The notes under the pieces were generated by a model. That model did not search any database. It was given only the letters and a program-made list of their open reading frames with translations, and was not told the origin of the DNA. A stretch of DNA of 64,000 nucleotides from Porphyra umbilicalis (Eukaryota; Rhodophyta; Bangiophyceae; Bangiales; Bangiaceae). How positions within the stretch are numbered: the first letter of the stretch is position 1; each line of letters starts with the position of its first letter. The translations under genes were made by a program, and so were the position numbers. The stretch lies in assembly GCA_002049455.2 (NCBI GenBank), contig KV918876.1, forward strand, positions 124,001 to 188,000, written 5' to 3'. Below, one piece after another: positions 31,133 to 42,812 of this stretch.

Positions 31133-32386
31133 TCACGGGTGAGGTACTATCACACCAGAGTCAAAGGGTGGTCGGCAAGGTGGAGTCGACACTGCGCTGT
31201 GACGTTGCCATCCCCACGCGACGCAAAGGTGCCGGACACCCAAACACGCTGCGTGCGCAGCCACATCATCCACGACGCCACGGCCCGGTGCATCGGAAGA
31301 AAACGCGTTCACCGCAAACCTCATGATGTGGCCGTCGACGGGCTCCCAGTGCATACAGCGCCTAGGCTGCGCTAACGTCGGCCATGCAGCCGCCACCCGG
31401 TCGTATACCGCGACAGTGAAGGCCAAAAAGTCGGCCACCCGACTCTCGTCCACGCCACACATTCCACCAACAAACCGGGCCACCAAACCGGACCGAAGCG
31501 CGAGGGCGGCGCGCACCCAATGATGCACGTGATGACGCACAATAGATACAGACACCCCGTGAAGATGTAAACTGCCCGCCGCATGCGCGCGCACCTGCTC
31601 CTGCAAGAATAGCAAGCGCCGCACCCGTAATCGTAGCTTCACGAGGACCAAAGGCATGGCCGCCCAGCGAGCCACACGGGCCGTCTCGTCTGGGAGCATG
31701 GTGGGTGTAACAGTGTTCGGCGATCGACCGACAGCATCTTGAACCGCATCCGCGACCTCCTCGAGCGCGCCAAAAAACGCCATGCGCAGTACCGTCCCTG
31801 CATCAAAACGCACCTCCGCACTGCTGTCCGCCACGACAACGGCGTGTAGCTGAATGCCCCAAACCCAAGTGACTACCTCAGTGGACACGTCGCGCGGCGA
31901 CCGATCACGCACACTGGCAGGTGACGGAAATGGAATCGAAGAAGAAGCAGCCGCAACATGCTCCGCCCACCGTTGGAGGTCGAACATGGGCGTCGTACCA
32001 CCGCCAAGTCCGTCCATCAGGTGGCTCACAGTGGCGACGACGCGCAACACGAGGAGGATAAACCGTCCTTGCGTCTCCACCTCAACCCGTGCGGCCAGTG
32101 GCAACGCGCATGGCAGCCGCTCTCTTGCTCCCACCGCGCCACCAAGACCCCCCGACATCGAATGCCCAGAGGCACGGCAGTGAGGCAGGCGGCGCTCGGC
32201 TGACGTCGCGTCGTCTCCGAGAACCGCCCAGCCAATGCATGTGTGCAGGGTGTCGGTCGTGCACGCCTCGCGCCAGCCCGTCGACACGTCAGCCATCGCG
32301 AGGCGGTCGCGGACGGGCAACTCGTCCAGCACCAATTGTCGAACCTCAGCTGGGAGGCTCTCGAAACAAGCTGTCGGGGGGCACAT
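31133..32386 (-). CDS. F-box-like protein
   Basis: The first ATG in frame is 32386, giving 417 residues. Residues about 7-50 (FESLPAEVRQLVLDELPVRD, then LAMADVSTGWREA) match an F-box: conserved LP, the Leu/Val heptad, and the final WREA of the third helix. The F-box binds Skp1 in SCF ubiquitin ligases. The rest is mostly helical, without visible Kelch, WD40 or LRR repeats, so the substrate is unknown. It is convergent with the E(z)-like gene and divergent from the zinc-finger gene that starts 673 bp away, so the latter pair may share a promoter region. Confidence 0.65.
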   Translation of the reverse strand: MCPPTACFESLPAEVRQLVLDELPVRDRLAMADVSTGWREACTTDTLHTCIGWAVLGDDATSAERRLPHCRASGHSMSGGLGGAVGARERLPCALPLAARVEVETQGRFILLVLRVVATVSHLMDGLGGGTTPMFDLQRWAEHVAAASSSIPFPSPASVRDRSPRDVSTEVVTWVWGIQLHAVVVADSSAEVRFDAGTVLRMAFFGALEEVADAVQDAVGRSPNTVTPTMLPDETARVARWAAMPLVLVKLRLRVRRLLFLQEQVRAHAAGSLHLHGVSVSIVRHHVHHWVRAALALRSGLVARFVGGMCGVDESRVADFLAFTVAVYDRVAAAWPTLAQPRRCMHWEPVDGHIMRFAVNAFSSDAPGRGVVDDVAAHAACLGVRHLCVAWGWQRHSAVSTPPCRPPFDSGVIVPHP

Positions 32387-33058
32387 GATGCCGCGCAAAG
32401 GGGGGATGAGGCCGGGTGAAAGAGGGGATGAGGCCGGGTCAAAGAGAGGTGCACCGGGCTCACCGCGACCAAGCGTGCCATGTGGCCACAACAGACCGGA
32501 TCAAGCAGCGTGCCCGAGGAAGTCGCGCGACGTGAGAGCGACCAGTGGGACGCACATGAATTGGCGCCCCGCGATGGCGCCTCGCTGATGATTGCCGAGT
32601 GGTCCAGGCCTGCCCTGCTTCCGCCGAGGACCCGGTCGATCGCCTTGCTTCAATGCCACATGATCGTGTTGGGATGCATACTCCTGGATGCGCAATAAAT
32701 ACCTAATTGCAGTCCAGCTTTTCAAGAAAAATCACGATTCTTCCTGTTCTTATTGGCTGAAGCCGTCTAAGTTTATCCGCTTTAAACTGTGTGAAAAGTC
32801 AGTCCAGCAGTATTTGCGCTGTCCTGATGCAAGCTGAATGGTCAATCCCAGTGTTGGCGCCGTGATGTCCTGGTGGCCACGGGGCCCGGCAGCACGTCAG
32901 CTCTGAGCCTCTCCACCTGGCCCTTGCACTCTGCCGCTGCATCCTCGTCGCACCACCAACCTTTGTCGAGCTCGTGGTCATCTTCGCATACCGAGTACGG
33001 CTCCTGGCCGCCGCCTTCGCCCTACCCTTTTTCCCACCATCGCGCGCACCGACTGACC
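32387..33058. other. Divergent intergenic region between F-box and zinc-finger genes
   Basis: About 670 bp. The central part (32690-32830) is AT-richer than its surroundings. It should contain both promoters. No TATA box is clear. Confidence 0.45.
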
Positions 33059-34021
33059 ATGGCTGCTTTCCGCCCTCCCCCTCCCCCTCCTGGGCCCTCC
33101 CCGCCCTCCATCCCGAGCATCGCCGGATTTACTGAGTGTCGTCTGTGTGCAATGACTCTGACGGGGCCGGCGAGCTTCGCTGAGCACGTCCGCGGCAAGG
33201 AGCATCGCCGTCTGGAGGCAGCTGCGGCGGTCCTTGCGAGCGCCTCGTTCGCGCACCCCTGGGCCTGTACTCTGTGCCCGCTGCACAACGACACTGCCAA
33301 GAGCCTCTTCTCGCACGTGGGGGGCCATCGTCATCGTCGGGCGGTCGAGCGCTTGCGAACCGCCGGACGGATTCACGAGAACGCCCCTCTGGTTCCGCGC
33401 CTGCGCGCCGCGCTGGACGAGGTTCGTCGGACGGGCGACGAGGACGAGCACTTTGCCGGTCTTTTGGCGGCGGCCGAGGCCGAAGCCGCAGACGCGGAGG
33501 AGTCGGAGTACGACAGCGACTCGGCGGCGCCGCGTGAGGACGGAGCGAACGGCGAGACGGGCAACGGCAACGCCAAGCGGGCGCCCAACTCTCGGGTGGC
33601 CACGTCGGCGATGGACGATGGTCGCCGTGCATCTCAATCCGGTTCTGGCGCTGGCCGGGCTCGTTGCGCTGGTGCTTCCTCTGGGCGCCAGCACAACGAC
33701 CGAGACCCACCTGTCGCTCGTGACACCAGAGTGCCGGCTGTTGTTGCCTCCTCGAGTGGCCGCAAGCGGCGTCGCGAAGATGGAGCTGCCAGCAGGTCGT
33801 GGCAAGACACACCTGAGGATGGAGGAGAGACAGGGTGGGGCATTGCTGTGCGCGCGCAATCGAGGAGCGGGGGCGGGCCCGCCAATGGCGCGAGCGGCGG
33901 CACGATTGTCGTCGTGCCGCAGGGAGCCAACGTACTGTTCGAGTGTCCCCGATGTGAGGGGCTGTACGGCACGGCGTCAGCGCTTACGCGGCACATGTGC
34001 AGCCCCGCACGTTCTTCGTGA
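33059..34021 (+). CDS. C2H2 zinc-finger protein (matrin/U1-type fingers)
   Basis: ATG 33059 lies in a good context (accATGGct) and gives 320 residues. Two fingers have identical spacing, C27-x2-C30-x12-H43-x5-H49 and C70-x2-C73-x12-H86-x5-H92. The long H-x5-H spacer is typical of U1/matrin-type fingers, which often bind RNA or double-stranded nucleic acid. A third, C-terminal finger-like motif is C296-x2-C299-x12-H312-x-C314. The middle (about 130-280) is acidic then Ser/Arg-rich with KRRRED, a likely nuclear signal. A role in RNA or chromatin binding is likely; the precise function is unknown. Confidence 0.7.
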   Translation: MAAFRPPPPPPGPSPPSIPSIAGFTECRLCAMTLTGPASFAEHVRGKEHRRLEAAAAVLASASFAHPWACTLCPLHNDTAKSLFSHVGGHRHRRAVERLRTAGRIHENAPLVPRLRAALDEVRRTGDEDEHFAGLLAAAEAEAADAEESEYDSDSAAPREDGANGETGNGNAKRAPNSRVATSAMDDGRRASQSGSGAGRARCAGASSGRQHNDRDPPVARDTRVPAVVASSSGRKRRREDGAASRSWQDTPEDGGETGWGIAVRAQSRSGGGPANGASGGTIVVVPQGANVLFECPRCEGLYGTASALTRHMCSPARSS

Positions 34022-34615
34022 TGGTCCGTGTTCTTTGTGATGGTCCGTGATGGATGTGCCCGTCGTTCTCTCGCCGCTCTTTGTTCTGCTGCTGTGCGCT
34101 GACCATTTATGTGACATTGCGTGAGGCTTTCCTCATCGGTATGTATGCTTTTCATAGTCATTGCATGCCCTGTTCTGTTTTCTCGTTCACAAGCCATGCT
34201 GTTCCCCTTGTTACGGACACTGCTCGATGGCAACTGGGACCGAACAGCAACGTCCTTTCCCCTTTACTGGTTCCCCTCTCCCCCCCCCCAAAACCGCCGA
34301 TACAGACACGATGCCGTGTCAGCAGCATCGGCCTCGACAGTGCACGTAGAGAGAGCTCCCTTTCAGCGGCATCTGTCCTGTACTATTGGCTTGGTGACTG
34401 TACCTCCGGTCACGTCGCCTTTCGAAGTCCCACGCAGACGACGGTACGACACAGCGCCGTCGAACTGCCACCAGCAGCGACCTGTCTCATGCGCAGAAGA
34501 CCTGACGGTCCCGCCACCATCCCCAGCCAAGGCGGAGCAGCTGCGAAGAAACAAGTGCAGGAGCAGAGGCACGTACCGCAACAGCGGACCGGCGGAGGAA
34601 ACGCCCCCAACAGCG
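34022..34615. other. Intergenic region before the 202-bp array
   Basis: No gene recognised. The last 200 bp grade into the first, diverged copy of the tandem repeat. Confidence 0.4.
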
Positions 34616-36030
34616 TCGCAGACAGGTAGAAGGGAGCCGCTCACGGGCGGCACCGACAGGGGTGGGAGACGTGCCCACCAAAAGCACAGGCGGGGAGGGA
34701 GAGACGACCAACAGCGGCAAAGACGCCGGACGAGGGGCGCACACAAATAGCATACACGGGCGGAGTAGACGCACCCAACAGCGATACAGACAGATGCGGG
34801 AGAGTCGCGGACGGGGGGCACAGACGGGTAGAGGAGAGCCGCTCGCGGGCGGCACAGACGGGGGTGGGAGACGTGCCCACCAAAAGCACAGGCGGGGAGG
34901 GAGAGACGACCAACAGCGGCAAAGACGCCGGACGAGGGGCGCACACAAATAGCATACACGGGCGGAGTAGACGCACCCAACAGCGATACAGACAGATGCG
35001 GGAGAGTCGCGGACGGGGGGCACAGACGGGTAGAGGAGAGCCGCTCGCGGGCGGCACAGACGGGGGTGGGAGACGTGCCCACCAAAAGCACAGGCGGGGA
35101 GGGAGAGACGACCAACAGCGGCAAAGACGCCGGACGAGGGGCGCACACAAATAGCATACACGGGCGGACTAGACGCACCCAACAGCGATACAGACAGATG
35201 CGGGAGAGTCGCGGACGGGGGGCACAGACGGGTAGAGGAGAGCCGCTCGCGGGCGGCACAGACGGGGGTGGGAGACGTGCCCACCAAAAGCACAGGCGGG
35301 GAGGGAGAGACGACCAACAGCGGCAAAGACGCCGGACGAGGGGCGCACACAAATAGCATACACGGGCGGAGTAGACGCACCCAACAGCGATACAGACAGA
35401 TGCGGGAGAGTCGCGGACGGGGGGCACAGACGGGTAGAGGAGAGCCGCTCGCGGGCGGCACAGACGGGGGTGGGAGACGTGCCCACCAAAAGCACAGGCG
35501 GGGAGGGAGAGACGGCCAACAGCGGCAAAGACGCCGGACGAGGGGCGCACACAAATAGCATACACGGGCGGAGTAGACGCACCCAACAGCGATACAGACA
35601 GATGCGGGAGAGTCGCGGACGGGGGGCACAGACGGGTAGAGGAGAGCCGCTCGCGGGCGGCACAGACGGGGGTGGGAGACGTGCCCACCAAAAGCACAGG
35701 CGAAGAGGGAGAGACGACCAACAGTGGCAAAGACGCCGGACGAGGGGCGCACACAAATAGCATACACGGGCGGACTAGACGCACCCAACAGCGATACAGA
35801 CAGATGCGGGAGAGTCGCGGACGGGGGGCACAGACGGGTAGAGGAGAGCCGCTCGCGGGCGGCACAGACGGGGGTGGGAGACGTGCCCACCAAAAGCACA
35901 GGCGGGGAGGGAGAGACGGCCAACAGCGGCAAAGACGCCGGACGAGGGGCGCACACAAATAGCATACACGGGCGGAGTAGACGCACCCAACAGCGATACA
36001 GACAGATGCGGGAGAGTCCGCGGACGGAGG
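34616..36030. repeat. 202-bp tandem array, seven copies
   Basis: An identical landmark (GTGGGAGACGTGCCCACCAA) recurs every 202 bp from 34662 to 35874. Interior copies differ by only a few bases, such as GGAGTAGAC versus GGACTAGAC. The first copy is the most diverged. Long minus-strand open frames (585 and 515 codons) cross the whole array because 202 is not a multiple of three and nearly all three minus frames lack stops. Confidence 0.95.
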
Positions 36031-39000
36031 ACACAGGAAACAGGAAAGGCCCTCACGAGAGGCATGGACATCCACCACCTGTGCAGGATGGTGATTGCTG
36101 GAATGTTTCCCGCGACTCAAAGTCTTCCAGCGTTCGACACGAATGTTTCAGTCCTTGTAAAAGACATTTACTGTAAATACGTCAACGATCGTCGTGTAAA
36201 TTTGAGCGATGGTCTCTGCGTCAATCAATGGAAACGCAACACGATTGATCAAAGCCTCGAAACCTGCAAACGATCTCAGTACGACGGTCGATGTTTTTTA
36301 AAACGGAAGCGGGTACAAAACAGCCGCCCCGCTTTTTCCCACCTTTCTGGTGCTATGGAGACAAAGTCTCAAGCTCAATGCTGTACGGCCGCATGTGCAC
36401 ACTACGACTGACAACACGGTGACTGGCACTTGTGACATTCCTTGAGGGAACGACAAAGGGAAGAACGTATATGGCAATGAAGCGTATGGTGGTCTTGCTT
36501 CACCCGACACACACTTACCGCGCCCTGAGCCAGAATTCACCACAGCGTCGTGCTTGTATCCCGTCGGCGCAGTCTGGTGCGCCCCAGAACATGCCACGAC
36601 ATATGTAGGCCTCTGAGCGCAGAGCAGAGTGTGAGGTCGTCAAGTCAGATCATTCCAATTGTCAAACTTGCTGGTCTCATTCCGAGATTGCGGATTTACA
36701 ACATTCCTATCGAGCAGAGGCGCCCCGTCCCACACCATGTCCATGTGCTTGACGTAGCGATCGTCCAGAACCTCAACCGAAACGTCGCTTCGAGTGCGTC
36801 TCTCGCAATTTTTCTGCAAACCGACGGCAGGAGATCAGCCTCCAGCACGGATTGCAAGAACCTGGCCGTTCTCCGAACCGGCCAGGCTCGATTCTGATTG
36901 GTCAGAATCGAGCCCCTCATTCCAGCACGATGAAGTGAGTGTTGGTCCCTGGCGATCCGTCGTCGTCGTCGTCCTGGCCGGTTCCGCCGTTGCTCAATCG
37001 ACCGTCCATTGTCACTCACTCCCAACACGTCGTCCCTCGATTTGCTGCTCCCATCGCTCTGGTTCGCGGCGGTTGCTTTCGACAGTGCTGTTGACACCAT
37101 CCGACGCACTGTACGTTTTGCGGCACTGCTTGCTCCCACTCATCCAGGCGATCATCGTCATTGCCCATGTTTGCTGTATGCCCTTGACGGAGGCGACATT
37201 TGAGATGGTTGGTCGTTTCTTGGCTCAACGAACCTATGATTGTCCCGACACTGACTTGTTTTTCGCTCTCGACAGCGTCGTTTCGTTATCGGTGCGACCA
37301 ACCACCTGCGCTCCTCGACAACAGCCCGACCACCTCGAGTCCCACCTCGATTATGACCAGGAAAGTGGCGACTAGGGGTGGCTCCGGCGCGACGCTCCCA
37401 CCAAGACGACGGAACATCGTCGTGTGTGGCACCGCCTGGAGGCGGCGGCAGTGGTGAAGGGGAGTATGAGCCCACTGGTGCGGCGAACGACGGCGCCATC
37501 CGGTCGCTCCCTGCCCTCTTCGTTAGCCAGAACAAAGGCGGCTCTGCGACTCGAGAGACCACTCTGACTTGAACTGTGGTCCTCACACTGCGCAGCGCAG
37601 AAACAACCGCCGCAGCTGTCACCAGATGGTCCACTGACATCGACAGCAGTAGCGCAACAGGCACACTCGATGCACTTGAATCGACAGGATAAAGCGGCGC
37701 CTTTTCGTGCGGACTCGGTGACTGACGGGACGGAGATGCAACGCAGTTTGCCTTGTCGGCGGAGGTCCAGTGGGAGGGTCTGCGCGGACGTTCGGCTTCC
37801 ATGGTCCGCGTGGACGCATGCCAGTGGCGGCAACGGGTGAGATGCAGATGTCGGCGACGGTGGGGGTCCCGAGAGGGGTTCGCTTGGATGGTCCTCATTC
37901 ATTGTCCGTGTGGATGCATGCCGGTTGCGGCGATAGGTCGGAGGTTGGCGCTCCCCCCTTGTACGACCCTGTACCGGCGCCAGTTGGCGCAGAGCTAGCT
38001 CCCCTGGCAACCCACCACCTAGTCAAACCGTTACTCACGACAGCCGCGGCCGCCTAGAACAGCCGTCAAAGGGGGGTATCCCGCCCCCCCGCAGCCTCTT
38101 TACGACTCTGCCCGCGGCCAATTGCTCACGTCCACCCCGTGCTCTTGCTGTGACGGGCGGCGTCGACGTCATCAGTCGTTCCCAGTTTTGGACAACGCTG
38201 AGAGCGGTGACACGACAGTAGCTGTCGGAGATCCCGACCCCGCAAGGCAGTGATGCCGGACGCGTATAACGGAGAGGACGTGGTGTGCGCAATCTCCCTG
38301 ACCGCGCGTCAACCCCGACCACCTCTGAGTCCATCACGTGAAGTCGCCCGAGCGGACAACCCCGCATGACACAGCGCGTTGCTTCTGGAAATGCGCTGAG
38401 CCTTGTCACGTCTATGTCCCTTGTTCCCCGTGTTCAATGCCTTTTCCTATTGGGCCGCCCGACAAAAGAGGACGTTCAGCAGAAGCACACGTCTGCTAAA
38501 AAAAAAAAGTGCACACACACACACTGTGTTTAACGCACACGTCTGCTGCCACGGTTGGACCCGGGTCGCGCCTACTGACTGGTAGAGCCGCCCCGGTACT
38601 GCCCCTCCACTACATGCAGGCACACGCATCGTCTACGGTGCATCGTGGGTGGCCGCCGCACCCGCCCCCGTGGGTGGCCGTGGCCACGTGCGGTTTGGAC
38701 GGCGACTCCGCCCCCTCCCTGGCGCCCCTCCTCCCGGCTCTCGACGCCCCCACGCGTTTCTCTGCACAGGAAGAGCCACCACCTGCCGCCCTGGTTCACA
38801 CAAGGCGCCCCGATGGCGTCCGGGACGGCGCCGACATGCAGGCCCACAGGGAGCGCCGCCGTGACGGCGCCGTCGACAACGCCGCCCGCGACCTCGCTGG
38901 CGTCACAAACGCCGGGGCCGACAGCTGGAACCAAGGCCGACTCAACAGGATCCCGGACGCTGACGAATAAGGGAGCCCCGACTGGGTCACAAAAGAGAGA

Positions 39001-40752
39001 GTGAGACTGACAGGAAGCACAACCGGGCCACTGAGCCACGATAAAGCACAGCAATAGATCCCGGTAGGATCAAGAAAACGAACAGAAGCCAAAGCGCTGC
39101 CAATATCCGTCTTCGACTCCGCAGAGGGCCCTCACTGCAACGTACCGTTAAAGTGTCGTGATCTTCACACGTACGGGTATTCGAGAGACATGGGCGGAGA
39201 CACACATACGCCTGTAGCACAGAGAGTGTCGAAAGCTACAGACCTCAATTCCCGTCAGTTCGCGCCCGTGTCTATCTATTTGTCATAACAAGGCCACGCA
39301 CGACTGGATGCAATGACCCCCACATCTCTGACGTACCGCAACAATCCGTACCCATCGTGCGTCGTCGGGGCGACGCCGCTGGCGACCGCGACGAGAACTA
39401 CAGCGCCCTACAGATGAGGAGGCAAATGCGCCTGAACCGACCGTGACGACGGCATGCGAGGGCAACAAGGGTGGTCAAGATGATAACGGCGACCGCAGAC
39501 AATAACGACGGCCGCAGATGCTGCTGGGGACGATGAACGATCGGCGACGACGGTGCGACGGACAGCGACAGCACGACGGACCCGGTCGCATTGGCACGTG
39601 TGCACCCCCCCCCCCCAGTGGGTCGAAAACGCTGTTGCGCGACGACCACGCATTGAAAACGTCCCGAAATCGGGCCAGCGGCGCCATCAAAACGTCTGGC
39701 CGCGGTTCGGCGACGCGCGAGACTTCGCTCGACTCGCGAGAACTGGGCCACTTTCTTCAAATTTTCTTCGTTTCGGAACGCTTGACGATCGTATGAACCG
39801 AAAGCGCCAGGTTCGGACCCCTGCGTGTCCATCGGGTGACGAACGGAGCCCTTCCTAACGCCTTGGGTCGCTTCAAACTATTTAAGTTCCACCGCGCGGA
39901 CAGAAACAAGTTGCGAAGCATCAACTTATTTGACTTGGCCGCAGGTTGCAGCACGCCGCTGCGCCCGTGTGACTCCAACCAAGATGCGGTCCCCGCGTGC
40001 GCCGCCAACCAAGGTGCAGTTCCCCTCCTGCGGGCAGCGAATATACATGACGACTTGCCCCTGTGCCCCTGTGCCTGTAGTGCCACAATTTTCCCGTCGA
40101 GAAGGGCCACTGGAATATGAGAGTGTCCGGCCCGTCTGAAAAACACTTTCGACCAGATCCTCAAGCCTGCAGTGCGCTCGCGCGCATTCCGCGAGCAGCA
40201 CCGACGGTCTGTCAACGCTGCATTTTGGCTCTGATTGGAGGTTGACTGGTTTGTAGCAGCAAGATGCCCACCCCGTGATCACATTCCACAGAACAATGAC
40301 AATCAGGTGGAAACTGCGTTGCCCGTCAGACAGCACAATTGCAAATGGCGCCGGTGCCGTCGCCCCGGTGCGTGACGGAAGAGGCGGGCAGCAGCACGTC
40401 GGGCTCAGGGGGACGCGGAGGTGAGGTGGATATTGCACTCTAGGCGGCTCTGCAGTTTTTCTCGACGGGGACGTCGCTGACCGATCGATTGGAATCAAAA
40501 ACGGATGGCAAGCGATCATACTCCGAAGCCCCAACCCAAATCGATCGATCGCAACATATTTAAAAATGGATGGAAACGATCATGTTCCATGACCCCTACC
40601 CGTCTCCCTTCGTCTTTCACAGAGACAGCACCGAAAGCGAGCTGGCCGGCTGCCTCGACCGTGCTGGGCCGTGCGAGGCGCTCTGAGGTGGAAAGGACGA
40701 TGCGCCGATTCAACAAATTGTGCGACCACGATCGATTTGTTCAACAATATGT
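36031..40752. other. Long stretch without a recognised gene
   Basis: About 4.7 kb. Possible coding traces lie on the minus strand at about 36440-36900 but switch frames. A duplicated segment encoding HASTRTM on the minus strand recurs at about 37810 and 37920. A CA microsatellite is at 38509-38525, a C run at 39608-39616, and a direct repeat of a 27-bp motif (GGATGGMAACGATCAT type) at about 40499 and 40566. None supports a gene call. Confidence 0.4.
36861..36914. other. Two adjacent strong hairpins
   Basis: CCTGGCCGTTC/GAACCGGCCAGG (36861-36886, one bulged C) directly abuts a perfect 13-bp stem with 4-base loop, GGCTCGATTCTGA-TTGG-TCAGAATCGAGCC (36885-36914). Function unknown. Confidence 0.75.
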
Positions 40753-41787
40753 TTATTGGGACAGCACCGCGTCAATGACCTTGTCCACCCGGTCAAATTG
40801 TCCAATTATCTGACGTCGAGTGATGAAACTCGCCGCACGCGCTTGCAACAGGTGTGGATTGTCCAAAAGATCGGGCTGAACGTACACGAGATTTCGAATA
40901 ATGACCTTGAGGTCATTAAAAACGCCTTCAATGGGCTGCAAGTCGGGGCTGTACGCCGGCAACCGCAAGAACGGCACGCCGTTGTTTCCAAAGAAGGTGT
41001 CGCCACCCACGGTGTGGATCGGTGCATTGTCAAACATGACCACACAGTTGGACGACTGCAGGTGCCATGGGCGACCGGGGACGTAGACGCCCAGCTTCGG
41101 TATGAGCAGCTGCAGAAAGAGACGCCAGTCGGCCGCCTTCAGTCCGCCGTCACGCACGATGACCGACTGGAAGCCGAGAATGCGGCCGTCCGCCGACACC
41201 GCCATAGTAGTGCTCGTGCGGGGGACCGATCTCGGATCCCGACCACGCTCGCGGGTACGCTCATGCGCAAGTGCGCGGCCGTACCGCCGAAAAACGTCTC
41301 CACCATCCGTGTGCGTCTCGTCGACGGAGACGATACTCCGACGCGGGATGCGCCGTCGGGCGACGGCGTGCGCCCTGCGAACAGGCTCCAACGACTCGCG
41401 AAAGAGTCGAAGCACGACCTTGCGGGTAAAGCCAAGTCGCCGCATGTGCAGGTCGACGGTGCTCTGAGAACAGCGAAGACCAACAAACTCCCCGCTAGGG
41501 TGGTCCCGCATGGCCTTGAGCATGGCCGCGTGCTCTCGAAGCAGTGCCCGGGGGTTCTCACGAACGAGCATCACCAACGCCGACATCAGTCGGTCGTCAA
41601 ACCAGCAACTGCTGGCATGAAAAATGCGGTGGACGGGGTCACGCCATGGCGAGCCGTGCTCCCGATAGTAGGCCGCCCAGCGCTTCAGCGTCGACTTGCG
41701 GACTCCAATGTTCTGGTAGATGGTCGCACGAGGCACGTTGTTGTGAAGCATCGACAGAGCGACAAAGCGGACCTCGATGCTATACAT
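40753..41787 (-). CDS. Tc1/mariner-IS630-type transposase
   Basis: A 344-residue open frame. The N-terminus (about 1-60) has a helix-turn-helix (NVPRATIYQNIGVRKSTLKR). The DDE_3 nuclease shows SVDETHTD (first Asp), VVMFDNAPIH (second Asp) and SPDLQPIEGVFNDLK (Glu), with 33 residues between the second and third catalytic positions. No stops or frameshifts, so the protein could be functional. I could not find convincing terminal inverted repeats or a TA duplication. On the right the gene is followed within 150 bp by a minisatellite, which may have replaced that end. Codon use is similar to the surrounding DNA. Confidence 0.9.
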   Translation of the reverse strand: MYSIEVRFVALSMLHNNVPRATIYQNIGVRKSTLKRWAAYYREHGSPWRDPVHRIFHASSCWFDDRLMSALVMLVRENPRALLREHAAMLKAMRDHPSGEFVGLRCSQSTVDLHMRRLGFTRKVVLRLFRESLEPVRRAHAVARRRIPRRSIVSVDETHTDGGDVFRRYGRALAHERTRERGRDPRSVPRTSTTMAVSADGRILGFQSVIVRDGGLKAADWRLFLQLLIPKLGVYVPGRPWHLQSSNCVVMFDNAPIHTVGGDTFFGNNGVPFLRLPAYSPDLQPIEGVFNDLKVIIRNLVYVQPDLLDNPHLLQARAASFITRRQIIGQFDRVDKVIDAVLSQ

Positions 41788-41937
41788 GCCGCGCCGCCGC
41801 GAGCGGCCAAGGCCTCCGAGAGTGAACTTGTCCGCGCGTGCGGGCGTTGAGCGCTGTCTCGCTCAGATGACTCCCACGACAAGTCCCAGCGTCAACAGAC
41901 AGGTCCAATGAGGGACAAAAGGGACAGCCGCAGCGAC

Positions 41938-42812
41938 CGGCCGTCCCACGTCGTTGTCGTCGCCCGTTGGCGTCCGTCGATGAGCACGACGCGGGCGTGC
42001 ACCGTCGTTGTCGTCGCCCGTTGGCGTCCGTCGATGTGCACGACGCGGGCGTGCACCGTCGTTGTCGTCGCCCGTTGGCCTCCGTCAATGAGCACGACGC
42101 GGGCGTGCACCGTCGTTGTTGACGCCCGTCGGAGAGCACGACACGTGCGTACCCCGTCGTTGTCCACGCCCGTTGGCGTCCGTCGAGGGGCACGACGCGG
42201 GCGTACCCCGTCGTTGTCGACGCCCGTTGGCGTCCGTCGAGGGGCACGACGCGGGCGTGCCCCGTCGTTGTCGTCGCCCGTTGGCCTCCGTCAATAAGCA
42301 CGACACGTGCGTAACCCGTCGTTGTCGACGCCCGTTGGCGTCCGTCGAGGGGCACGACGCGGGCGTGCCCCGTCGTTGTCGACGCCCGTCGGAGAGCACG
42401 ACACGTGCGTACCCCGTCGTTGTCCACGCCCGTTGGCGTCCGTCGAGGGGCGCGACGCGGGCGTACCCCGTCGTTGTCGACGCCCGTTGGCGTCCGTCGA
42501 GGGGCACGACGCGGGCGTGCCCCGTCGTTGTCGTCGCCCGTTGGCCTCCGTCAATAAGCACGACACGTGCGTAACCCGTCGTTGTCGACGCCCGTCGGCG
42601 TCCGCCGAGGGGCACGACGCGGGCGTGCCCCGTCGTTGTCGACGCCCGTCGGCGTCCGTCGAGGGGCACGACGCGGGCGTGCCCCGTCGTCGTCAACGAC
42701 CACCGGTGTCGGCCGTCGGGCACGACGCGGGCGTAACCCGTCGTTGTCGACCCCTGCCGGCGTCCGTCAGTGGGCACGACGCGGTGGTGCCCCGCCCTCG
42801 GGCACGCCCGCC
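41938..42812. repeat. 54-bp minisatellite, about 16 units
   Basis: Repeated unit CGTCGTTGTCGWCGCCCGTT plus GGCGTCCGTCGAKGGGCACG plus ACGCGGGCGTRCCC. Some units are shortened (for instance those with GTCGGAGAGCACG). The 54-bp period is a multiple of three, so both strands show open frames of 18-residue repeats, which I do not call genes. Confidence 0.9.

Noticed and set aside
34616..36030. 202-bp array considered as a CRISPR array
   Set aside because: Whole 202-bp units repeat head to tail with no short repeat plus unique spacer structure, and the sequence is eukaryotic.
34363..36120. 585-codon minus open frame considered as a real cysteine-rich gene
   Set aside because: It exists because the tandem unit lacks stops in nearly all minus frames. 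There is no non-repetitive protein sequence or domain.
40590..41930. GAGACAGC near both sides of the IS630/mariner transposase as terminal repeats
   Set aside because: Only eight bases match, there is no TA at the expected borders, and alignment does not extend.
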